Positions 52,730-60,544 of a stretch of 64,000 nt of DNA are shown here, piece by piece. The translations under genes were made by a program, and so were the position numbers. The notes under the pieces were generated by a model. The model did not search any database and had not been told where the DNA came from. It saw only the letters and a list, made by a program, of their open reading frames with translations. This DNA comes from JANPCX01 sp031431125. Its GTDB lineage: Bacteria; Pseudomonadota; Gammaproteobacteria; Burkholderiales; Burkholderiaceae_C. The stretch covers positions 1 through 64,000 of the forward strand of contig JANPCX010000031.1 of NCBI GenBank assembly GCA_031431125.1. The letters are read 5' to 3'. Within the stretch, counting starts at the first letter, position 1; each line of letters starts with the position of its first letter.

Positions 52730-55066
52730 TTGGACAAAATTCTTCTGCAAATCGCCGCCGAGCTGAACGCCCGGCAGGCTCAAATCAACGCGGCGGTGCA
52801 ATTGCTCGATGGCGGCGCCACCGTGCCCTTCATCGCCCGCTACCGCAAGGAAGCCACCGAAGGGCTGGACGACATCCAGCTGCGCCAGTTGGAGTTGCGC
52901 CTGTCTTACCTGCGCGAGCTCGAAGAGCGCCGCGCGGCAGTGCTCAAGAGTATTGAGGAGCAAGGCAAGCTCACGCCCGAGTTGCGCGCCGCCATTGAAG
53001 CGGTGCCCACCAAACAAGAGCTGGAAGACCTGTACCTGCCCTACAAGGTCAAACGCCGCACCAAGGCCATGATTGCGCGCGAGGCCGGTATCGAGCCCCT
53101 GGCTGACAAACTATTTGCCGAGCCCACGCTAGATCCCGCCACCGAGGCCGCCGCCTTCGTCAACGCGGACGCCGGTTTCGCCGACGCCTTTGCGGTGCTG
53201 GATGGCGTGCGCGACATCCTCTCCGAGCGTTGGGCGGAAGACGCGGCACTCGTCGGAAAGCTGCGGCAGTGGTTGTGGGAAGAGGGCCTTTTTGTCTCCA
53301 AGCTGATGGACGGCAAAGACCAGAACAACCCCGATGTTTCCAAGTTCCGCGACTACTTCGACTATGCCGAGTCCATTCGCACCGTGCCCTCGCACCGCGC
53401 CCTGGCCGTGTTCCGTGGCCGCACCCAAGAGTTCTTGGATGCCAAGCTGCAGCTCAACGAAGAAGTGGTGCCTGGGCAACCGAGCCAAGCCGAAGGCCGC
53501 ATCGCCCAACACCTGGGTTGGCGCCATCAAAAACGTGCCGCCGACGACCTGCTGCGCAAATGCGTGGCCTGGGCCTGGAAGGTCAAACTCAGCATGAGTT
53601 TGGAGCGCGACCTCTTCAGCCGCTTGCGTGAAGACGCAGAAAAAGTCGCCATCAAGGTGTTCTCCGAGAACCTGCGTGATTTGCTTTTGGCGGCACCCGC
53701 AGGCCCGCGTGTTGTCATGGGCCTGGACCCCGGCATCCGCACCGGCTGCAAAGTGGCCGTGGTCGATGCCACAGGAAAGGTGCTGGATACGAACACCGTC
53801 TACCCGCACGAGCCGCGCAACGACTGGGACGGTTCGCTGCACGCGTTGGGCCGCTTGTGCGCCGCCCACGGTGTCAACATCATCGCCATTGGCAATGGCA
53901 CCGCCAGCCGCGAAACCGACAAACTCGCGGGCGACTTGATCAAAAAAATCCAACAACTCGCGCCCGGCACGCAGATACAAAAAGTGGTGGTCAGCGAAGC
54001 CGGCGCGTCCGTGTACAGCGCCAGCGAATATGCCAGCAAAGAACTCCCCGACTTGGACGTGAGCCTGCGCGGTGCGGTCAGCATCGCCCGCCGGTTGCAA
54101 GACCCGCTCGCGGAGTTGGTGAAGATCGACCCCAAAAGCATCGGCGTCGGCCAGTACCAACACGATGTGAACCAAAGCGAACTGGCCCGCACTTTGAACA
54201 CGGTGATTGAAGACTGCGTGAACTCGGTGGGTGTGGACTTGAACACCGCGTCCAGCCCCTTGCTGTCACGCGTGTCCGGCCTCAATGCCACCGTGGCCGG
54301 CAGCATCGTGCGCTGGCGCGACGCCAACGGTGCCTTTCGCAACCGCCAGCAGTTGCGCGAAGTCACTGGCCTGGGTGCCAAAACCTTCGAGCAAAGCGCC
54401 GGTTTCTTGCGCATACGCGGCGGCGACAACCCGCTGGATCAATCCGGCGTCCACCCTGAAACCTACCCCGTGGTCGAGAAAATCCTGAGCGCGGTGAAAA
54501 AACCCGCCTCAGACGTCATGGGCCACAGCGACGTGATCCGCGCCCTCAGGCCAGAGGCCTTCGCCGACGAAAAATTCGGCGCTATCACGGTCAAAGACAT
54601 CCTGCTTGAGCTCGAAAAACCCGGCCGCGACCCACGCCCCGATTTCAAAGTGGCGCGCTTGACCGACGGCGTGGAAGACCTTAAAGACCTGCAACCGGGC
54701 ATGACCCTTGAGGGCACGGTCAGCAACGTGGCCCAGTTCGGCGCTTTCGTCGACTTGGGCGTGCACCAAGACGGCCTGATTCATGTGAGCCAACTCGCCC
54801 ACAAATTTGTCAGCGACGCGCGTGAGGTGGTCAAAACCGGCGACATCGTCAAAGTGAAAGTCCTCGAAGTGGACGTCGCGCGCAAGCGCATTTCATTGAC
54901 GATGAAGCTGGACGCCAAACCGCAAGCCGGTGGTCAGCAGGACAACAGCTACCGGCCCGCAGCGCGTGGTGAACGGGCGGGGCGGGGTGGGGCGGCTGCA
55001 CCGCCTCCGCAGCAGGCTTCGGCGATGGAGATGGCGTTTGCGAAGTTGAAGGGCGGGCGGGGGTGA
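52730..55066 (+). CDS. tex: Tex-family transcription accessory / RNA-binding protein
   Basis: A 778-residue protein. N-terminal HTH-like Tex domain ('LLDGGATVPFIARYRKEATE'), YqgF/RNase-H-like domain ('VMGLDPGIRTGCKVAVVDAT', about residues 325-440), helix-hairpin-helix motifs (about 495-560; 'LLSRVSGLNATVAGSIVRW') and an S1 domain (about 657-730; 'GTVSNVAQFGAFVDLGVHQD'). The start is TTG at 52730: no ATG or GTG is in frame between the upstream TAA (52697) and the conserved N-terminus, and there is no clear Shine-Dalgarno sequence because a terminator hairpin lies there. Confidence 0.95.
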   Translation: MDKILLQIAAELNARQAQINAAVQLLDGGATVPFIARYRKEATEGLDDIQLRQLELRLSYLRELEERRAAVLKSIEEQGKLTPELRAAIEAVPTKQELEDLYLPYKVKRRTKAMIAREAGIEPLADKLFAEPTLDPATEAAAFVNADAGFADAFAVLDGVRDILSERWAEDAALVGKLRQWLWEEGLFVSKLMDGKDQNNPDVSKFRDYFDYAESIRTVPSHRALAVFRGRTQEFLDAKLQLNEEVVPGQPSQAEGRIAQHLGWRHQKRAADDLLRKCVAWAWKVKLSMSLERDLFSRLREDAEKVAIKVFSENLRDLLLAAPAGPRVVMGLDPGIRTGCKVAVVDATGKVLDTNTVYPHEPRNDWDGSLHALGRLCAAHGVNIIAIGNGTASRETDKLAGDLIKKIQQLAPGTQIQKVVVSEAGASVYSASEYASKELPDLDVSLRGAVSIARRLQDPLAELVKIDPKSIGVGQYQHDVNQSELARTLNTVIEDCVNSVGVDLNTASSPLLSRVSGLNATVAGSIVRWRDANGAFRNRQQLREVTGLGAKTFEQSAGFLRIRGGDNPLDQSGVHPETYPVVEKILSAVKKPASDVMGHSDVIRALRPEAFADEKFGAITVKDILLELEKPGRDPRPDFKVARLTDGVEDLKDLQPGMTLEGTVSNVAQFGAFVDLGVHQDGLIHVSQLAHKFVSDAREVVKTGDIVKVKVLEVDVARKRISLTMKLDAKPQAGGQQDNSYRPAARGERAGRGGAAAPPPQQASAMEMAFAKLKGGRG

Positions 55067-55104
55067 GGTGGCGTTTTTCTGGAGGAAATAGCCCAACTTT
55101 TATT

Positions 55105-55707
55105 TCAGCGATGAGCTCCAAGAAGTTTTTTTAGTTCATCTTCGTATTCAAGTTTTTTTTGCATGCGACCGACATTGCGCAAATCTAAGCCAAGGATGTA
55201 ATCCCGCAGCATGGCTCCATAGAGAACTTCTCCACTCGGTATGGTTGCGTGTCCGTTTGGGTTGGACCGCGACTCAGCAATCAACGAGTGAATTTGTTGC
55301 CTCTCTATTTGAACTTCCATCAGGATTGAGTTAATCAGCGCGTTTAGCGCCGCTACGCGGACCGATGTCCGCGCGTAGTCACTTTGCTGTGCCTGTGAAA
55401 TAGATGCATCTTGAAGTGCTTGCCGAGTTTCCATCAGCTCTTCCTTTTGGAGAAGCACCGAACGAGTCAGCCAGTAGAAGGCAAAGAACGCAACCAGAGG
55501 GTTTAAAACTCCTCCAAAACAGTCCCCAAACTGACCCCAATCACTTCCAAGTGGGCTGAGAGGCAGCTGCTTCACTGCAGAAAACCAAACGAAGTAGCCC
55601 AGCACAGCCGAGAGTGCAGTGCCAACGACGAACCATTGCGCGTACCGTATGGAACGACTCAAAGAGGGCAGGTCGGTCTTGGGCGAGTTATTGGTTGTAT
55701 CGCGCAT
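55105..55707 (-). CDS. Small two-span membrane protein of unknown function
   Basis: A 200-residue protein with two hydrophobic segments (about residues 22-42 and 62-84) flanking 'LGSDWGQFGDCFGGVLNP', a motif seen in many uncharacterised phage- and defence-associated membrane proteins. A long charged, probably coiled-coil region follows (88-150). It is convergent with tex. No function can be assigned. Somewhat AT-richer than neighbours. Confidence 0.75.
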   Translation of the reverse strand: MRDTTNNSPKTDLPSLSRSIRYAQWFVVGTALSAVLGYFVWFSAVKQLPLSPLGSDWGQFGDCFGGVLNPLVAFFAFYWLTRSVLLQKEELMETRQALQDASISQAQQSDYARTSVRVAALNALINSILMEVQIERQQIHSLIAESRSNPNGHATIPSGEVLYGAMLRDYILGLDLRNVGRMQKKLEYEDELKKLLGAHR

Positions 55708-56007
55708 AGGTCACTTTTCCAGTTCTTTTGGATTTCGTATCTGTTTTTGAGGGTCAGTGAGTCGAGTCTGGAACTTGTGCGCCTTGTGAGCTCAAGCGGT
55801 CTCATCTGTTGAGGTTTCAATCTCGTAAGTCCAAAAAAAAGAGCATAGGCACGTCAATGCTCGAAACTATTTTGCATCCACTTCCCGACCCTCTGCGTAA
55901 AGGCTGTTCAGACGCCTAACTTTCGCTCATGGATTTTTCAGAGCACTTGGCGTTCAAGCCATCGGGCCCCGGCCCGGTTGATCTCCAAACAACGCAGAGG
56001 AAACACC
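55708..56007. other. Intergenic promoter region upstream of the DUF4331 gene
   Basis: About 300 bases between divergent genes with no plausible gene. It should hold promoters for both. No consensus sigma-70 pair was convincing. Confidence 0.4.
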
Positions 56008-57555
56008 ATGAAACGCAAGAACCCTTCCGCTATGCGACTGCTGCCCCTGGTGGCCGCCGTCGCTGCCACCTTGACCGTGGGCCTGGCCCAGGCGTCCAGC
56101 CACCGTGAAGCGCCGTCCATCACCACCACACCCAAGGTGGATGCGACCGACTTCTACATGTTCAAGAGTTATGAGACCGGCCGCGACGGTTTTGTCACCT
56201 TGATCGCCAACTACCAGCCGCTGCAAGACGCTTACGGCGGCCCGAACTACTTCTCGATGGACCCGAATGCGCTCTACGAGATGCATGTCGACAACAACGG
56301 TGACGCCAAGGAAGACATCACCTTCCAGTTCCGCTTCAAGAACACGTTCAAGGGCATCACCCTGCCCATCAATGGCAAAGACGTCGCCATTCCCTTGATT
56401 CAAGCCGGTACGGTGAGCGACCGCAATGCCGCCGCGTTGAATTTGAATGAGAGCTACACCGTGGACATCGTGCGTGGCGACCGCCGCAGCGGCACCCGCA
56501 GCACCATCAGCAACGCCAGCGGTGGTGGCACGAGCTTCGACAAGCCCGCGGACAACATTGGTGTGAAAACCATTCCCGACTACGTGGGCTACGCGGGCAA
56601 ACACATTTACAGCGTGAACATTCCTGGTTGCGCACAACCCGCCAAGCTGTTTGTGGGCCAGCGCAAAGACCCGTTCGCGGTCAACCTGGGCACGATTTTT
56701 GACTTGGTGAATGCGCCCGTGGCTGTCATCACCGACTCCGCGCTGATCAATGCCGCCCCCAACACCATCGACGACAAAAACGTCACCACCTTGGCGCTGG
56801 AAGTGCACCAAAGCTGTTTGACCGCAGGTGCCGAGACCGTGATCGGCGGCTGGACCACAGCCAGCTTGCGCCAAGGCTCGCTGCTCAACCCGACGCCGAA
56901 GTCGGGCCACCAAACTGCAGCCACCGTTGGCGGCGCCTGGACCCAAGTGTCCCGGCTGGGCATGCCCTTGGTGAACGAAGTCGTGATTGGTTTGCCGGAC
57001 AAAGACAAATTCAACGCCTCCAAGCCCAAAGACGACGCAGCCAACTTCTTGACCTATGTCACCAACCCCACGCTGCCACGTTTGCTGGAAATTGCGTTGG
57101 CTTTGCCTGCGGGGGGCCTCGCGCCAACCAATGCGGGTCGCGGTGATTTGGTCACCACCTTCCTCACCGGCATCAAGGGCGTGAACCAGCCTGCCAATGT
57201 GGTGGGTTCGGAGATGCTGCGTTTGAACACCGCGATTCCTGCGGTGCCGTTTGCGCAGCAGAACCGCCTCGGCATCGTGGGCAACATCTTGGCCAAGGGC
57301 ACGGACAACGCCGGTTACCCGAACGGTCGCCGTCCGAAAGACGACGTGGTGGACATCTCCTTGGTGGCCGTCGCGGGTGGTTTGTGTGTGGCCAATGGCG
57401 ACACCGATGCCTTGGGTTTTGGCGCTGCTTGCAAACCGTCTGCCGTGCCACTGGGCGCCACCGCCTTCAAGTTGCACGACGCGGTGGACCAAGCCGTGGT
57501 GACCTTGTTGCCTGGCTTCCCCTACCTGAACACGCCCTTGCCGGGCAGCAAGTAA
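56008..57555 (+). CDS. DUF4331 domain-containing secreted protein
   Basis: A 515-residue protein with a Sec signal peptide (cleavage after 'GLAQA', mature 'SSHREAPSITTTPKVDATDF'). The SHREAP start and 'DATDFYMFKSYE' are the DUF4331 signature. Further blocks 'FVGQRKDPFAVNLGTIFDL' and 'PLVNEVVIGLPDKDKFN' fit. The family is extracytoplasmic with unknown biochemistry. AGAGGAAA precedes ATG 56008, which I chose over an upstream in-frame codon. It is followed by a lipoprotein, a TPR protein and a HupE-like protein. Confidence 0.92.
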   Translation: MKRKNPSAMRLLPLVAAVAATLTVGLAQASSHREAPSITTTPKVDATDFYMFKSYETGRDGFVTLIANYQPLQDAYGGPNYFSMDPNALYEMHVDNNGDAKEDITFQFRFKNTFKGITLPINGKDVAIPLIQAGTVSDRNAAALNLNESYTVDIVRGDRRSGTRSTISNASGGGTSFDKPADNIGVKTIPDYVGYAGKHIYSVNIPGCAQPAKLFVGQRKDPFAVNLGTIFDLVNAPVAVITDSALINAAPNTIDDKNVTTLALEVHQSCLTAGAETVIGGWTTASLRQGSLLNPTPKSGHQTAATVGGAWTQVSRLGMPLVNEVVIGLPDKDKFNASKPKDDAANFLTYVTNPTLPRLLEIALALPAGGLAPTNAGRGDLVTTFLTGIKGVNQPANVVGSEMLRLNTAIPAVPFAQQNRLGIVGNILAKGTDNAGYPNGRRPKDDVVDISLVAVAGGLCVANGDTDALGFGAACKPSAVPLGATAFKLHDAVDQAVVTLLPGFPYLNTPLPGSK

Positions 57556-57565
57556 GGAGCTCGCC

Positions 57566-57826
57566 ATGAAAACCACTTTGTGGATCTCTTTGGCTGCGGC
57601 CTGTGTGTTGGCGGCTTGCGGTGGGGGAGGGGACGATGCGCCCGCCGCTCCGGCCACACCTGCTGTGACCGAAGCCGTGCCGGCCAGCGCCAGCAGTTCC
57701 GTGGGCGGTCTCATCGACTACCTCAAGGCTTTGGTGAAAGCAGCTGCCGACACCTTGGAGCCGGTGAGTGTGGTGGGTGTCCTGCCCGCGACCAGCGAGA
57801 CCGAAGAGCCGCGCGCCGTCGACTGA
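57566..57826 (+). CDS. Small predicted lipoprotein
   Basis: An 86-residue product with an N-terminal lipoprotein signal and lipobox 'LAAC' (Cys19), followed by a Gly/Ala/Pro-rich linker and a short helical region ('GGLIDYLKALVKAAADTL'). It starts ten bases after the DUF4331 gene, with AAGGAG in between, so the two are cotranscribed. No family recognised. Confidence 0.75.
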   Translation: MKTTLWISLAAACVLAACGGGGDDAPAAPATPAVTEAVPASASSSVGGLIDYLKALVKAAADTLEPVSVVGVLPATSETEEPRAVD

Positions 57827-57849
57827 TGTCGGCCTGCGCTTGAAAGCTG

Positions 57850-58009
57850 GTACTGCGTTTCACCAAAACGTTGACATGAAATCGCGTCTTCGCCCGCCAT
57901 GCGTTGTTGCAAATCCGCGCGATACCACTGGGTATCGCTGTGGTTTGCGCCTAACCTGGCGAACGAATCCATCGATTTCATTCGTCAACATTTTGGTGAA
58001 ACGCAGTAC
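57850..58009. repeat. 160-bp palindromic repeat, copy 2 (MITE-like)
   Basis: Same length, orientation and ends (GTACTGCGTTTCACC...GGTGAAACGCAGTAC) as the copy at 6807-6966, with about 11 substitutions. It separates the lipoprotein gene from the TPR gene inside what looks like one operon, 24 bases after the lipoprotein stop and 54 before the TPR start. The terminal inverted repeats and inner GATACC/GGTATC hairpin are kept. Confidence 0.85.
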
Positions 58010-58063
58010 CTGTGGCCGGGTGCAGCCCGCTCGGCCACCTTCATTTCCAAGAGAGTACTCACG

Positions 58064-59245
58064 ATGAACCCCTTCCCACGCCGATCAACGCTTGATAGCG
58101 CACGACTTTGTCTGCTGTCTTTGGTCTTGCTGGTGATGGGTCAGTCTGCGACGGCCGCCGCTGAGGCGGCATCGGACAACACCGTGATCGAATCACTGCC
58201 CGCCTCAAGCCGTGTCTCTGCGCAAGAACGCAGCTTGCGCCAACAACTGGCCGTACAGCCGTCTAGTGCGAGCACTGCAGTCGCCCTGGCGCAACTCTTG
58301 ATCAACCGTTCACGCAGCGAAGGCGACCCCCGCCCCGCTGGTCAGGCCCTGGCTGTTTTGATGCCCTGGCAAGACGCCGCCAGTGCGCCTATCGAAGTCT
58401 TGATGCAGCGCGCCAATGCGCAGCAGCATTTGCACGACTTCCAGGCCGCACGCTCGAACCTGGAACAACTCGTCAAACGCGAGCCTCGCCATGCTCAAGC
58501 CTGGCTGACCTTGGCCACCTTGCACCGTTTGCAGGGGCGTTATGTCGCATCCAACCAAGCCTGCGCCGCCGTGGAGCGTGCGGGCGAAGCGTTTTATGCC
58601 CAAGCTTGTTTCGCAGAGAACTGGGGTCTGCAGGGGCAAACGCAAAAAGCGCGCAGCGCTTTGCAGGCGCTTGCCGCCAACGATGGGCGCACCTCGGATC
58701 AGCGTGCGTGGCTGCTGACCACCCTGGCCGAACTGGAAGCCCGCAGCAAACGCACGGGTCCCGCGGAGCAAGCCTACAAGGCGGCCATGTTGTTGTCCCC
58801 GCGCGATGCTTACGCAGCGGTGTCCTACGCCGACTTTTTGTTGCAGCAACACCGTGCTGCTGATGCGGTGGTCTTGCTCAAAGACCAATCACGGTCGGAC
58901 GCTGTGCTTTTGCGTTTGACCTGGGCCAGGCAACAAGTGCAAGCGCCTGAGGCAGTGCAAGACTTGAAAGAGCTGCTGGAGCGAATGAAACAAGACAAGC
59001 TCAGCGCACAAGAACGGCTGGGCCACGCCCGCGAGCACGCGATGTTTGCGCTGTGGATACAAAAAGATGCCAAACAAGCTTTGGTGCTGGCCCGCGCCAA
59101 TCTGACGGTGCAACGTGAGCCTGTGGACCTGTTGTTGTTTGCACAAGCGGCGCGGTTGAGCCAACAGCGCCAAGCCTTGAAGGAAGTCAGTCAACTCAAA
59201 AAAGAGATGGGGATGTTTGATGAACGCCTTGATGCACTGCTGTAA
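58064..59245 (+). CDS. Secreted tetratricopeptide-repeat protein
   Basis: A 393-residue protein with a signal peptide ('LCLLSLVLLVMGQSATAAAE', cleavage near residue 30). TPR-like helices follow ('QAWLTLATLHRLQGRYVAS', 'AWLLTTLAELEARSKRTGPA', 'DAYAAVSYADFLLQQHRAAD'). The ATG at 58064 is chosen because the frame further upstream runs through the palindromic repeat. Its 3' end overlaps the HupE-like gene by 26 bases. Confidence 0.85.
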   Translation: MNPFPRRSTLDSARLCLLSLVLLVMGQSATAAAEAASDNTVIESLPASSRVSAQERSLRQQLAVQPSSASTAVALAQLLINRSRSEGDPRPAGQALAVLMPWQDAASAPIEVLMQRANAQQHLHDFQAARSNLEQLVKREPRHAQAWLTLATLHRLQGRYVASNQACAAVERAGEAFYAQACFAENWGLQGQTQKARSALQALAANDGRTSDQRAWLLTTLAELEARSKRTGPAEQAYKAAMLLSPRDAYAAVSYADFLLQQHRAADAVVLLKDQSRSDAVLLRLTWARQQVQAPEAVQDLKELLERMKQDKLSAQERLGHAREHAMFALWIQKDAKQALVLARANLTVQREPVDLLLFAQAARLSQQRQALKEVSQLKKEMGMFDERLDALL

Positions 59246-60362
59246 ATCACTGCTGATTTTTGCCTCGGCATCTCTGCTTTTGCTGAGCACGGGTGCCTCG
59301 GCCCATCAGGGCAGCGAGGGGTATGTTCAGTTGCAGCAAACCGCAACGGGCGCGAGCCTGCAGGTGGATGCGGCCTTGCGCGACCTGGACGTGCCCTTGA
59401 AGGTGGATGCGGATGGCAACGGTCAATTGACCGCGGGCGAAGTCAAAGCCGCCTGGCCCGCCATCGATGCCTATGTGAAGTCCCATGTGCAGGTGCTGGG
59501 ATGCGCGTTGTCCAGCACCTCACAGAGCCTGGTCACCCGCGATGCCGCTGCCTATGCGTCGCTGGTCTACGCCGTCGATTGCGCTCAAGCCCGAACCCAG
59601 GCCGCCGCCCCAGCAATACGCTACACGCCCTTCAAAGACATCGATGCCAACCACCGCGCCACTGCACGCATCGAGTGGGCGGGTGTGGTGACGGCCCAGG
59701 TGCTGAACCCGCAAGAGGCCGTGGGTGCGGATGCGGCCAACCAGGCTTTCAGCGAGCCATGGGCCTTTGTTGGCGAAGGCGTCCACCACATCGTCACGGG
59801 TTACGACCATGTGCTGTTCCTGCTGTGTTTGCTTTTTCCTTCGGTGATGCGGCGCACGAAAACAGGCTGGGTGCCGGTGGAACAACTGAGCCAAGCACTG
59901 TGGCCGGTGCTGGGCATCGTGACGGCTTTCACCGTGGCCCACTCCATCACGCTGACCTTGGCCGCCTTGCAGTGGGTGAGTTTGCCCGCCAGCCTGATCG
60001 AACCCTTGATTGCGGTCACGATTGCCATCGCTGCGCTGGACAACCTGCGCCCGGTCTTGGGCCGCCGGCGAATCATGATGACCTTTTTGTTTGGCCTGAT
60101 CCACGGTTTTGGTTTTGCCGGCGTGCTGCAAGAGCTGGAACTCCCCACATCGGCCTTCGTTGGCGCATTGCTGCAGTTCAACCTGGGGCTGGAGTTGGGG
60201 CAGGTGCTCATCGTGGCCGCCGTGGCGGGGCTGCTGTTCTTGGTGCGTGAGCGCGCCGCCTACGTGCCCTGGGTGATACGTGGCGGTTCCATGGCCGCCA
60301 TCGCCGTGGCCGTGGTCTGGTTCATTGAACGCACGATGGATGTGTCGCTGATGCCGATGTGA
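59220..60362 (+). CDS. HupE/UreJ-family membrane protein with an EF-hand
   Basis: A 380-residue protein with a signal peptide (to about residue 29, 'TGASAHQG'). A canonical EF-hand loop 'DADGNGQLTAGE' (residues 63-74) lies in the periplasmic domain. A HupE/UreJ-like C-terminal half follows with about six membrane segments and 'EGVHHIVTGYDHVLFLLCLL', 'FTVAHSITLTLAAL' and 'LFGLIHGFGFAGVL' (conserved His residues). HupE/UreJ proteins move nickel or related metals. The metal and a link to DUF4331 are unproven. Confidence 0.87.
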   Translation: MNALMHCCKSLLIFASASLLLLSTGASAHQGSEGYVQLQQTATGASLQVDAALRDLDVPLKVDADGNGQLTAGEVKAAWPAIDAYVKSHVQVLGCALSSTSQSLVTRDAAAYASLVYAVDCAQARTQAAAPAIRYTPFKDIDANHRATARIEWAGVVTAQVLNPQEAVGADAANQAFSEPWAFVGEGVHHIVTGYDHVLFLLCLLFPSVMRRTKTGWVPVEQLSQALWPVLGIVTAFTVAHSITLTLAALQWVSLPASLIEPLIAVTIAIAALDNLRPVLGRRRIMMTFLFGLIHGFGFAGVLQELELPTSAFVGALLQFNLGLELGQVLIVAAVAGLLFLVRERAAYVPWVIRGGSMAAIAVAVVWFIERTMDVSLMPM

Positions 60363-60417
60363 GGTGTTTACAATGGCTCTTCCAATGATGAACAAGAGCG
60401 AGAAAGGCAACCCGGTT

Positions 60418-60471
60418 ATGACACCGCGAACTACAACCCAGTCGACAGAGGTTTTGGCTTTCGCGCGCTGA
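60418..60471 (+). CDS. Threonine-rich leader peptide of the thrS operon
   Basis: A 17-codon frame reading MTPRTTTQSTEVLAFAR, with five Thr codons (ACA, ACT, ACA, ACC, ACA at 60421-60447). GAGAAAGG lies ten bases upstream. Longer starts in the same frame (60385, 60388) are possible. It ends 29 bases before a terminator hairpin. Its position and composition fit a ribosome-stalling attenuation leader sensing charged tRNA-Thr. Confidence 0.7.
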   Translation: MTPRTTTQSTEVLAFAR

Positions 60472-60525
60472 GCCAGGGTTTTCTTTTTTCTTGTTTCTCA
60501 AGCGCGGCTCACCCCGCGCTTTTTT
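60463..60525 (+). promoter_or_regulatory. thrS transcription attenuator (antiterminator and terminator)
   Basis: Terminator: AGCGCGG (60501-60507), loop CTCACC, CCGCGCT (60514-60520), then TTTTT. Alternative pairing: TGAGCC (60469-60474) with GGCTCA (60506-60511), extended by GCGCG (60463-60467) with CGCGC (60515-60519). This removes both arms of the terminator. The leader stop codon (60469-60471) lies in the antiterminator arm, so a ribosome that finishes the leader would block it. Confidence 0.65.
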
Positions 60526-60544
60526 GCTTTCTGGAGCGACCTTC

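Noticed and set aside
55954..57714. A 586-codon minus-strand open frame opposite the DUF4331 gene.
   Set aside because: Antisense artefact; the plus-strand frame has a signal peptide, a Shine-Dalgarno sequence and family signatures.
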